Of a DNA stretch of 13,174 nucleotides, positions 1 to 7,545 are shown one piece after another; the stretch's first letter is position 1; each line of letters begins with the position of its first letter. The DNA is taken from the NCBI GenBank assembly GCA_958346935.1, contig CATVTM010000057.1, forward strand, positions 1 through 13,174. The letters are read 5' to 3'. The notes under the pieces were generated by a model. The model was not told where the DNA came from. It made no database searches and saw only the letters and a list, made by a program, of their open reading frames with translations. Position numbers and translations under genes: made by a program. The stretch comes from an uncultured Collinsella sp. (GTDB taxonomy: Bacteria > Actinomycetota > Coriobacteriia > Coriobacteriales > Coriobacteriaceae).

Positions 1-35
1 CCCCCGTTCTGCTCCTTCGGAGCTACGAACGGGGG
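1..35. other. GC-rich hairpin at the window edge
   Basis: Bases 1-9 (CCCCCGTTC) pair perfectly with 27-35 (GAACGGGGG). Inside them 11-15 (GCTCC) pair with 19-23 (GGAGC) around a three-base loop, leaving a small internal loop. The two nested stems make a stable structure. There is no T-run next to it inside the window, so it is not a clear terminator. It could be the end of a terminator whose tract lies outside the window, or part of an intergenic repeat. Its strand and role cannot be decided from this edge. Confidence 0.45.
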
Positions 36-161
36 CGCTTCTGGTCTGCGGAATGTTTTCAAAACCAAGCCCGGCCCCGGCCTGCGGCGACACATACTGG
101 CAGTTCTTGGGCATCGCTTGCTGGCGGGGTTCCTTGTCTGAGTTGGACTTGGTTGGTGGGG

Positions 162-539
162 TTACTGATCCCGGTCGCTGCCCCGTCTCAGCATCGATCT
201 TAGCTTCTCGAAGCTCTCCTCGCTCAGGCAGTGCTCCATGTGGCAGCCCTCTTGCGACGCGACCTCGGGCGTTACGCCTGCGTCCTCTAGCAGACCTACA
301 AAAAAGCAGTGACGCTCCCACATTTGGCGAGCGACCTCCAGACCACGCTCCGTCAGATGAACGTCGCGCTTGCCCATTTCGACATAGCCGCTGTTCTCCA
401 GCGTCGCCATGGCTTTAGAGACGCTCGCCTTGGTCACGCCCAGGTATTCGGCAACGTCGATCGAGCGCACGATGCCCTGACGTTCCGACAGAACGTAGAT
501 CGATTCGAGATAGTCTTCTCCGGATTCACGTAGGGCCAT
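162..539 (-). CDS. DtxR/MntR-family metal-dependent transcriptional repressor
   Basis: A 125-residue iron- or manganese-dependent repressor, cytoplasmic and DNA-binding. The N-terminal winged helix (about residues 6-70) carries the family opening ESGEDYLESIYVL and the recognition-helix stretch GVTKASVSKAMATLENSGYV. The dimerisation and metal domain follows (about 71-125). Likely metal ligands are D9, E12, H77, C99, E102 and H103. D9 matches the Asp of MntR, where DtxR has Met10, while the C-x-x-E-H motif (99-103) matches DtxR C102/E105/H106. It has no SH3-like third domain, so it is short like MntR rather than full DtxR/IdeR. The ATG is preceded by AAAGGCGG. Three GGCTAAC-like motifs lie upstream and may be autoregulatory sites. 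No metal transporter is in the window. Whether it senses Mn(II) or Fe(II) cannot be read from the sequence. Confidence 0.9.
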   Translation of the reverse strand: MALRESGEDYLESIYVLSERQGIVRSIDVAEYLGVTKASVSKAMATLENSGYVEMGKRDVHLTERGLEVARQMWERHCFFVGLLEDAGVTPEVASQEGCHMEHCLSEESFEKLRSMLRRGSDRDQ

Positions 540-560
540 GGGCCGCCTTTCGCGATGATT

Positions 561-648
561 GCTAGTTAGCCTTTGGATACTTTCCTTGGCTTACTTTACC
601 GCAAAAGTTGACCATGTCTTACTGCCCTGACCAAAAAGTTAGCCGTGT
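561..648 (-). promoter_or_regulatory. Putative operator/promoter region of the metal-dependent repressor gene
   Basis: Read on the minus strand, ACACGGCTAACTTTT (648-634) and ACATGGTCAACTTTT (617-603) are near-copies 31 bases apart, about three helical turns. A third motif, GGCTAACTAGC (571-561), includes the inverted repeat GCTA-GT-TAGC at 561-570. GGCTAAC resembles half of the known DtxR/IdeR operator consensus, so binding by the downstream repressor is plausible but inferred. I see no convincing -35/-10 pair. Confidence 0.35.
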
Positions 649-670
649 TTCACAAAACGCACGGGACGAA

Positions 671-707
671 AACAAAACGGGGACACATCCCGCAAAGAGT
701 GTCCCCG
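671..707 (-). terminator. Rho-independent terminator after the Cof-type HAD gene
   Basis: CGGGGACAC (678-686) pairs perfectly with GTGTCCCCG (699-707) around a 12-base loop. On the minus strand the stem is followed by TTTTGTTTT, so it is a good terminator for the HAD gene that stops at 751. It also separates that gene from the metal-dependent repressor. The loop sequence is almost the same as in the pst terminator at 3500-3536. Confidence 0.8.
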
Positions 708-750
708 ACTGCCGGCAGAAAAGGAACGTCCCCAAGTGCCGAATCCGCAG

Positions 751-1521
751 CTACACCAGCCCAAAGTGCTTGGCGGCGTTGTAAATCCCGTCATCATCCA
801 CGGCGGTCGTCACGTAGGTCGCTGCGGCCTTCACGGTCTCCTGCGCGTTGCCCATGGCAACACTTGTGCCCACGGCCGAGAACATCGACAGGTCGTTCTC
901 GCCGTCGCCAAAGGCGATCGCCTCGCTCGCGTCGATATCCAGCCGCTCGAGCGTCGCCGCCACGCCCAGGTCCTTGCCGCCGTTGGCCGGAATAATATCG
1001 CAGAACAGATCGCACCAGCGCGTAGTGAGCGAATGCGACACGGCATCGGTCACGATATGCTCGTCGGCCGGGTCCACAAAGGCGCAGAACTGGTAGACCG
1101 GCGCGTCAAAGGCATGCTCAAACGGCTCCTCGTGGTAGACGATCCCCGCGTTGCTGCCAGCCGTCACCACGCGCTCGGACAGACGGTTCACAAACGAGTT
1201 CTCGCCCTGCATGCACAGCGAGTCGTAGCGCCCCTCGGCCACCTGGTCCACGATCACCGCAACGTCGTCCGGGTCAATCGGGCAGCTACGGTAAACCCCC
1301 TCGGTATCAAAGCAGTGCTGGCCCGAAAGCGTAATGTACGCATCCCAGCCCAGGTCGAACAGCCAATCGGGCATCTGGTAGGTCGGACGGCCCGTGGCGA
1401 TCACGCACGCAATCCCCTGCTCGCGAAAGCTGTCGAGCACCTGCTGCGCCGACGCCGGAATCCGGTGGGTCTTAAAGCTCAGCAGCGTGCCGTCGATATC
1501 GAAAAACGCGGCCTTGATCAT
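751..1521 (-). CDS. Cof-type HAD-superfamily phosphatase
   Basis: A 256-residue haloacid-dehalogenase-superfamily hydrolase of the Cof/YidA subfamily (class IIB cap), probably a cytoplasmic Mg-dependent sugar-phosphate or nucleotide phosphatase; the substrate is unknown. Motif I is DIDGT, with nucleophile D8 and acid/base D10. Motif II is IATGR with T43. K183 fits motif III. Motif IV is GDGENDLSM with D206 and D210. The cap lies between, at about residues 80-180. The length is normal for the family. The ATG is six bases past the TAG stop of the ABC-F gene, and its Shine-Dalgarno GAGGAG lies in the last codons of that gene, so the two are very likely one transcript with coupled translation. 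A strong terminator follows at 671-707. Subfamily assignment is firm; the biological role is not. Confidence 0.93.
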   Translation of the reverse strand: MIKAAFFDIDGTLLSFKTHRIPASAQQVLDSFREQGIACVIATGRPTYQMPDWLFDLGWDAYITLSGQHCFDTEGVYRSCPIDPDDVAVIVDQVAEGRYDSLCMQGENSFVNRLSERVVTAGSNAGIVYHEEPFEHAFDAPVYQFCAFVDPADEHIVTDAVSHSLTTRWCDLFCDIIPANGGKDLGVAATLERLDIDASEAIAFGDGENDLSMFSAVGTSVAMGNAQETVKAAATYVTTAVDDDGIYNAAKHFGLV

Positions 1522-1527
1522 CCTCGT

Positions 1528-3387
1528 CTACTCCTCGCCCTCGAGTTTCTCGCTCGCCTCGAGCCACGCCATCTCCAGCTCGTCCATAGCGGCGTGGGCC
1601 TCGTCGATCTTTGCCTGCTGCTCGCCGAGCGCCGTGTAGTTGGTGGGATCGACCTGCGCCATCGCGGCCTCGGCCTCCTCAACGCGAGCGCGCTGCGTCT
1701 CCATCTTGCGCTCGAGCGAGCTCACCTCGCGGCGGAGCTTCTGGCGCTCAGCGTTGGAAAGACCGTTGGGCTGCCCGCTCGTCTTGGGCTTTTCGGCCGC
1801 AACCGCTGCGGCGCCGGTGTCGAACGTGCCGGTCTTGGCACTCGGCGCGCCCACGGGCTCGCCCTCGGCCGTGGCGTTGCACAGGCGCAGATACTGGTCG
1901 ACGCCGCCGGGCATATGCGTCAGATGACCGTCAAGCAGCGCCCACTGCTGGTCGGTCACGCGCTCCATGAGGAAACGGTCGTGCGTCACCAGAATCAGCG
2001 TGCCGGGCCAGCCGTCGAGCAGGTCCTCGACAATCGCCAGCATGTCGGTATCCAGGTCGTTGCCGGGTTCGTCCAGGATGAGCACGTTGGGCTCGTCCAG
2101 AATCGTCAGCAGCAGCGACAGGCGACGGCGCTGGCCGCCCGAAAGATCGCCGATGCGGCTCCAGAGCTGCTGGGTCGTAAAGCCCAGGCGCTCGCAAAGC
2201 TTCTCAGGCGAAGTCTCCTTGCCGTCGATGACGTAGTACTTCTTATAGTTGCTGAGCACCTCGCGGATCGTGTCGCCCATGTAGGGTTCGAGCTCCTCGA
2301 GCTGCTGCGACAGCACGCCAAAGCGCACTGTCTGGCCAATCTTTACACGGCCGCGCAGGGGCGCGATCTTGCCCTGAATCACGTCAAGCAGTGTGGACTT
2401 GCCGGCGCCGTTCTCGCCCAAAAGGCCATAGCGGTCGCCCGCGCCAATGAGCCAGGTCACATCGGTGAGCACCTGCTTGGGCGCGCCATCGGTATCCGCA
2501 TAGCCGGCGTCCACGTCGACCACATCGATAACCTGCTTGCCCAGGCGGCTCACGGCTAGGCGCTTGAGCTCCAGCTCGTCACGTACGGGCGGCACGTCGG
2601 CGATGAGTTCGCGAGCGGCATCCACACGAAACTTGGGTTTGGTGGAACGAGCCTGGGCGCCGCGGCTCAGCCACGCGAGCTCCTTGCGCGCCATGTTGCG
2701 ACGGCGCTCCTCGGTAACGGCGGCCATGCGGTCGCGCTCCACGCGCTGCAGGATATATGCGGAGTAACCGCCCTCGAAGGGATCGACCTGGCCGTCGTGG
2801 ACCTCCCACATGCTGGTGCAGACCTCGTCCAAGAACCAACGGTCGTGCGTGACCACGAGCATGGCACCCTGACCGCGCTGCCAGCGGGCCTTTAAGTGGC
2901 GCGCGAGCCAGTTGATGGTGCGCATGTCCAGGTGGTTGGTAGGCTCGTCGAGCATGAGCACGTCGTAGTCGCCGATCAGCAGGCGCGCGAGGTCCACGCG
3001 ACGGCGCTGGCCGCCCGAAAGCTCGCCCACTGTGCCTTCCCAGGGCACATCGCTGATGAGGCCGGCCAGGATCTGGCGCGTACGCGGGCTCGAGGCCCAC
3101 TCGTACTCGGGCGTGTCGCCCACAACGGCATGATGCACGGTATCGGTATCGACCAGGTTGTCCTTTTGGCCGAGCAGTCCGATCGTGGTGCCGCGGCGGT
3201 GCGTCACGCGTCCGTCGTCGGGTTCCAGCGTGCCCGCGAGCACGCTCAGCAGCGTCGACTTGCCGTCGCCGTTTTTACCGACAATACCAATGCGGTCGCC
3301 CTCGCCCACGCCGAGTGTCACGCTATCGAAAATATGCTTGGTGGGAAACTCTAGGCTGACGGAATCGCATCCCAAAAGAATCGCCAT
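1528..3387 (-). CDS. ABC-F family ATPase, Uup-like
   Basis: A 619-residue soluble protein with two ABC domains and no membrane segment. ABC-F proteins act on the ribosome or, for Uup, also on replication intermediates; which applies here is inferred only from similarity. Domain 1: Walker A GKNGDGKST (37-45), LSGGQ (123-127), Walker B ending LDEPTNHLD (146-154), H181. The linker (about 215-290), with KELAWLSRGAQARSTKPKFR, is Uup-like. Domain 2: Walker A GENGAGKST (324-332), LSGGQ (415-419), LDEPGNDLD (438-446), H469. A low-complexity tether (about 505-540) and a charged coiled coil (about 543-617) match the Uup C-terminal domain. Oddities are Asp in the first Walker A and Gly for Thr in the second EPTN motif. 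The open frame extends 52 codons further upstream, but the start at 3387 has GAAGGAG eight bases before it and begins at the conserved fold. The HAD gene follows it, coupled. Confidence 0.93.
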   Translation of the reverse strand: MAILLGCDSVSLEFPTKHIFDSVTLGVGEGDRIGIVGKNGDGKSTLLSVLAGTLEPDDGRVTHRRGTTIGLLGQKDNLVDTDTVHHAVVGDTPEYEWASSPRTRQILAGLISDVPWEGTVGELSGGQRRRVDLARLLIGDYDVLMLDEPTNHLDMRTINWLARHLKARWQRGQGAMLVVTHDRWFLDEVCTSMWEVHDGQVDPFEGGYSAYILQRVERDRMAAVTEERRRNMARKELAWLSRGAQARSTKPKFRVDAARELIADVPPVRDELELKRLAVSRLGKQVIDVVDVDAGYADTDGAPKQVLTDVTWLIGAGDRYGLLGENGAGKSTLLDVIQGKIAPLRGRVKIGQTVRFGVLSQQLEELEPYMGDTIREVLSNYKKYYVIDGKETSPEKLCERLGFTTQQLWSRIGDLSGGQRRRLSLLLTILDEPNVLILDEPGNDLDTDMLAIVEDLLDGWPGTLILVTHDRFLMERVTDQQWALLDGHLTHMPGGVDQYLRLCNATAEGEPVGAPSAKTGTFDTGAAAVAAEKPKTSGQPNGLSNAERQKLRREVSSLERKMETQRARVEEAEAAMAQVDPTNYTALGEQQAKIDEAHAAMDELEMAWLEASEKLEGEE

Positions 3388-3422
3388 ATGCCCTGCTCCT
3401 TCGTAGAAATTCAACGTTGTCC

Positions 3423-3428
3423 ATGATA
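3423..3428 (-). promoter_or_regulatory. Possible -10 box for the ABC-F gene
   Basis: TATCAT on the minus strand lies 35 bases before the ATG at 3387. The region where a -35 box should be has only a weak match (around TGGTTT), and it touches the palindrome at 3448-3482. This is a suggestion only. Confidence 0.3.
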
Positions 3429-3447
3429 GCAGCGAGCCCCACCCCAA

Positions 3448-3482
3448 ACCACCACGAAGGTGCCTGTCCCCTTTGTGGTGGT
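3448..3482. repeat. Intergenic palindrome with GGGGACAGG core
   Basis: ACCACCACGAAGG (3448-3460) pairs with CCTTTGTGGTGGT (3470-3482), with 12 of 13 positions complementary and the last a G-T wobble. The loop is TGCCTGTCC. On the minus strand it reads AAAGGGGACAGGCACCTTCG. It lies between the pst terminator and the ABC-F gene and has no T-run. It looks like a REP-type extragenic palindrome; that GGGGACA-type palindromes recur in many bacterial genomes is from memory. Only one copy is present here. Confidence 0.6.
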
Positions 3483-3499
3483 CGTTTCGGTCGCAGAGC

Positions 3500-3536
3500 A
3501 AAAAGGCGGGCCATCTCCCGCAAGAGATGACCCGCC
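3500..3536 (-). terminator. Rho-independent terminator of the pst operon
   Basis: GGCGGG (3505-3510) pairs with CCCGCC (3531-3536) and CATCTC (3512-3517) with GAGATG (3524-3529), separated by one mismatch, around a six-base loop. On the minus strand the stem is followed by TTTTT (3504-3500). It lies 56 bases past the pstB stop. No phoU gene comes before it, so the operon appears to end here. Confidence 0.85.
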
Positions 3537-3592
3537 TCTCCAATCAGTCCCGTGGCGACCGTGGCCACCGCGGGCCTCAAGCATGTCCCGGA

Positions 3593-4461
<869 letters not shown>

Positions 4462-4465
<4 letters not shown>

Positions 4466-5388
4466 TCGGCCGTCATCCTCCTTGCCAGTTGCTTGCCCAC
4501 GATACGGGCGACCACGTTAAACAGCAGCACGCAGATCATCAGCAGTGCCGCGGTGCCCCAGACGATCTGCTGAGCCTCGGGGCTGCCCTCGCCGTAAATC
4601 TTGTAGATGTGCACAGCGAGCGACTCACCGGGGCGGAACACGTTCCAGGCGCAGGTGGGGCTCGACAGGTTAAAGCTCAAGAAGTTCAGGCGAACCGGCG
4701 AGCTCATGCCCGAGGTAAAGAGCAGTGCCGCGGCCTCGCCAAACACACGGCCGGCCGAAAGCACGATGCCGGTCACGATGGCGGGCATGGCCTCGGGGAT
4801 CAGGATGTGCAGCGTGGCCTCCCAACGGGTGAGGCCCATGGCCAGGCACGCATCGCGCTGGGCCTGCGGCACGTCCTCGAGCGCCTGTTGGATCACGCGC
4901 ACCAGGATGGGAATGTTGAACATGGTGAGCGCGACGGCACCGGAGATGATGGAGTACTTCCAGCCCAGCTGCACCGAGAACACCAGGAAACCGAACATGC
5001 CGACAACGATGGAGGGCAGCGAGGACAGCGTCTCGATGGCGGTGGAGGCGATGTCGCGGATGGGCCCATTCGGCGCGTACTCAACCAGAAAGACCGCGCC
5101 GCCCAGACTGATGGGCACCGAGATGGCTAGGGTGATCAGCAGCAGATAGAACGAGTCGAACAGCTGATAGAGCACACCGCCCTGGGTCCCGTTGGCGCGC
5201 GACGGCTGCGTGAGAAAGCCCGGCTGGAACAGTGTCGAGATGCCCTCGAACAGGATATAGGTCACCATGGAGACGACGATGAGCATGACGATGACGGCGA
5301 TCGCCGTTAGAACGCCCGTGGCGATGCGGTCCTGCTTTTGGACGCGCCCGAGTCTCGCCTCGTCGATATGGATGCGCGTGTTAGCCAC
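4462..5388 (-). CDS. pstA: Phosphate ABC transporter permease PstA
   Basis: An integral membrane permease of 308 residues that with PstC forms the phosphate channel. Six hydrophobic segments are visible, the first at about residues 23-50 and the last near 280-300. The cytoplasmic coupling loop is AMGLTRWEATLHILIPEAMP, followed by the family's conserved stretch SAGRVFGEAAALLF. I chose a GTG start at 5388, whose product begins VANTRIHIDEARLG, because AAGGGGG lies nine bases before it. The frame can be extended to a TTG at 5412, but that has no ribosome binding site and would overlap pstC more. The chosen start overlaps the pstC stop by eight bases, and the stop overlaps pstB by four, so translation along the operon is probably coupled. 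Confidence 0.95.
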
Positions 5389-6289
5389 GAGCCTTCGCCC
5401 CCTTGCGGCCAATGAGATGGATGATCAGGATGAAGATGAGGCTCATGCCCATCAGCAGCAGACCAAGCGCCCACAGGACGTCGTCCTGCGCCGAGCCCTC
5501 GGCATAGACCGCCATGGACGTGGTGAGCGTGGTGGTGATGGTGGACGCCGGCGACAGCAGCGACGTCGGCATGGCCTCGATGCCGCCGATAACCATGCGC
5601 ACAGCGAGCGTTTCGCCAAAGGCGCGGGTCATACCGAGGATGACCGCGGTCATGAGCGACGGCATGGCAGACTTGAGTACCACGTGCCAGATGGTCTGCC
5701 AGCGGGTATAGCCCAGAGCAAGCGAACCCTGACGGTAGCTGTCGGGCACGGCGCGCAGGCCATCGACCGAAAGGGTGGTCATCGTCGGCAGGATCATGAC
5801 GGCCAGCACGATGGCGCCAGGCAGGATGCCCAGGCCCGTACTCACGTGGAAAACGCTCTTCATAAGGCCGACGACCACGTGAAAGCCGATCAGGCCAAAG
5901 ACGACCGAGGGAATACCGGTCAAAAGCTCAATGAGCGGCTGAAAGACCTTGGAACCAAACTTAGGGCTAATCTCGACCGCAAAGATGGCAGAGCCGATGG
6001 CGATGGGCAGCGCAATGAGCGTGGAGAGCACCATGACCGCAAACGAGGTGACGATCAGGGGCAGGGCGCCGGTATAGGGCAGGCCGTTTTCGGCCGTGTT
6101 GGCCAGGTCCCACTTGGTGCCGGTGAAGAACTCGACAACCGAAACGCCATCCCTGAGAAAAGCCGAGAGACCCTTTTGGGCGACCATAAAGATGAGCGCG
6201 GCAACGACAAGCGTCACGAGCGCTACGCACGCGCCCGTGACGCCCAGGCCCACGTTCTCAAGGTCGCGCTTTGGCAGCTGTTTTGCCAT
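5381..6289 (-). CDS. pstC: Phosphate ABC transporter permease PstC
   Basis: A 302-residue membrane permease, partner of PstA. Membrane segments lie at about residues 14-36, 76-104, 120-142, 153-172, 210-235 and 271-294. The coupling loop ALGYTRWQTIWHVVLKSAMP (191-210) contacts PstB, and the following RAFGETLAVRMV (222-233) is the diagnostic PstC stretch with the conserved Arg and Glu. An external loop after the first helix (about 40-72) is typical of the family. The ATG has AAAGG six bases upstream. The gene starts 24 bases after the pstS stop and runs into pstA with an eight-base overlap. Confidence 0.96.
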   Translation of the reverse strand: MAKQLPKRDLENVGLGVTGACVALVTLVVAALIFMVAQKGLSAFLRDGVSVVEFFTGTKWDLANTAENGLPYTGALPLIVTSFAVMVLSTLIALPIAIGSAIFAVEISPKFGSKVFQPLIELLTGIPSVVFGLIGFHVVVGLMKSVFHVSTGLGILPGAIVLAVMILPTMTTLSVDGLRAVPDSYRQGSLALGYTRWQTIWHVVLKSAMPSLMTAVILGMTRAFGETLAVRMVIGGIEAMPTSLLSPASTITTTLTTSMAVYAEGSAQDDVLWALGLLLMGMSLIFILIIHLIGRKGAKARG

Positions 6290-6313
6290 TGCAAACCTTT
6301 CCGGGGCGATTAC

Positions 6314-7252
6314 TTATTTAGCGGAGACCTTGCCGCTGGCATCCTTGACGACCTTCATGGCAGAGACGGGGATAAAGCCCTGCTCCTCGACGAGCTTGCC
6401 CTGGACGTCGTCGGAAAGCATGAATTCCAGGAAGGCCTTGGTGGCGTCGTCGGCGTCCTTTGCGCAGTACATGTGCTCGGTCGCCCAGATCTTGAAGGAG
6501 TCGTCGGTGACGTTTGCGCTCTTGGGCTCGACACCCTCGACCTTGACGGCGTTGAACTTGGAGTCGTCGAAGTGCGAGAAGTCGAGGTAGGAAATGGCGT
6601 TGTCGGTGCTGCCCATCTGAGTCTGGACATCGCCGGACTTGTCGAGCTCGGCGTCGCCCTTAAAGTCGACGGCCTCGTCGCCAAAGACGGCGGCCTCGAA
6701 GGTGGCGCGGGTACCGGAGCCGGCCTTGCGGTTGAGAACGACGATGGTGGCGTCGTCGCCGCCGACCTCCTTCCAGTTGGTGATCTGGCCAGAGAAGATG
6801 CCCTTGAGCTGCTCGAGGGTCAGGTCGTCGACTGTCACGTTCTTGGAGACGACGGGGCCCATGCCCACGACAGCGACCTCGTGGTCGACGAGGTTCTTGA
6901 CCTGATCGGCCTCGAGCTTGGTCTCGGCGAAGACGTCGGAGTTACCGATGGTGACGGTGCCGGCGGCAACAGCGGTCAGGCCCTTGCCCGAACCGTTGCC
7001 CGAGCCGGAGACGGAGACGTCCGGGTTGGCGTCCATGAACTTCTCTGCAGCAGCCTCGACGAGAGCCTGGAACGAGGAGGCACCGTCGTAGGTCACCTCA
7101 CCGGAGACGGACTCGGCAGCGGCGGCGCTACCCTTGTCGGCGGTGCCGGAGGCACCTGAGCCGCCGCAACCAACGAGGCCGAGACCGACGATGCTGGCGA
7201 GACCACCAGCGAGGCCGAGGAACTGACGACGAGAATAAGCCTGATCGAGCAT
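6314..7252 (-). CDS. pstS: Phosphate-binding lipoprotein PstS
   Basis: A 312-residue extracellular solute-binding protein that captures phosphate and delivers it to PstCA. The N-terminus carries a twin-arginine motif SRRQFLGL (7-14), then a hydrophobic segment and a lipobox GLVGC, so C29 is the expected lipid-modified first residue of the mature protein. After a Gly/Ser/Ala-rich tether comes the PstS fold, with phosphate-loop signatures GSGNGSGKGL and RKAGSGTRATFEAAVF and the typical ISYLDF stretch. The frame is open for 30 codons further upstream, but the ATG at 7252 has AAAGGA five bases before it and places the signal peptide correctly. It is first in pstSCAB. No two-component system (phoP/phoR) is adjacent. 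Confidence 0.96.
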   Translation of the reverse strand: MLDQAYSRRQFLGLAGGLASIVGLGLVGCGGSGASGTADKGSAAAAESVSGEVTYDGASSFQALVEAAAEKFMDANPDVSVSGSGNGSGKGLTAVAAGTVTIGNSDVFAETKLEADQVKNLVDHEVAVVGMGPVVSKNVTVDDLTLEQLKGIFSGQITNWKEVGGDDATIVVLNRKAGSGTRATFEAAVFGDEAVDFKGDAELDKSGDVQTQMGSTDNAISYLDFSHFDDSKFNAVKVEGVEPKSANVTDDSFKIWATEHMYCAKDADDATKAFLEFMLSDDVQGKLVEEQGFIPVSAMKVVKDASGKVSAK

Positions 7253-7351
7253 GATCTTCCTTTCATACATGCGACTCACGGGCACCCTGCCCGCTTTGCT
7301 GTTTGGAAAGATACGGTCTCGATCGGTCAGCGCCCGCGCCAACTGCGGTTT

Positions 7352-7379
7352 CTTACGGGCTATTGATAGACCCTTACCG
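7352..7379 (-). promoter_or_regulatory. Candidate regulatory repeats upstream of pstS
   Basis: On the minus strand CGGTAAG (7379-7373) and CCGTAAG (7358-7352) are near-direct repeats 21 bases apart, two helical turns. Between them is GGGTCTATCAATAGCCC, an inverted repeat with one bulged T. The pair lies about 100-130 bases before the pstS start. It does not match the Streptomyces GTTCACC-type Pho box. No firm -35/-10 pair is visible. A regulator site is a guess from position and symmetry. Confidence 0.25.
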
Positions 7380-7455
7380 CAAGCGCGGCTCGGCTTTACA
7401 AACGAATAACAAACCCGCCACCAAGCATGACCCGCCTTTTACACCAATAAAAACA

Positions 7456-7527
7456 AAGTTGCGGTGAAATAGTTCCTGCTTGGCCATCAAATGGCCCATT
7501 CTAGGAACTATTCCACCGCAACTTAGA
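7456..7527. repeat. Long inverted-repeat element, copy 1 (also terminator of the dipeptidase gene)
   Basis: The left arm 7456-7477 and right arm 7503-7524 are complementary at 21 of 22 positions; the exception is a G-T pair. An inner stem GGCCAT (7482-7487) / ATGGCC (7491-7496) closes a three-base loop. The outer arm reads AAGTTGCGGTG. On the minus strand the hairpin is followed by TTTGTTTTTATT and it starts 21 bases past the dipeptidase stop, so it should terminate that transcript. The right end CTATTCCACCGCAACTTAGA (7508-7527) is identical to 10781-10800, which marks it as one of a repeat family. Confidence 0.85.
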
Positions 7528-7545
7528 TTGGGAAACCGCGAGACC

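Noticed and set aside
53..418. 121-codon plus-strand open frame at the left end
   Set aside because: Mostly antisense to the metal-dependent repressor, with Pro/Arg/Ser-rich translation and no ribosome binding site.
736..2559. 607-codon plus-strand open frame opposite the HAD and ABC-F genes
   Set aside because: It lies antisense to two genes with complete motifs, spans their junction, and its translation is rich in Arg, His, Leu and Ala with no fold signature. It is a product of high GC at third codon positions.
5267..7159. 630-codon plus-strand open frame opposite pstA, pstC and pstS
   Set aside because: Antisense shadow across three well-identified genes; low-complexity Asp/Gly/His/Arg translation and no ribosome binding site.
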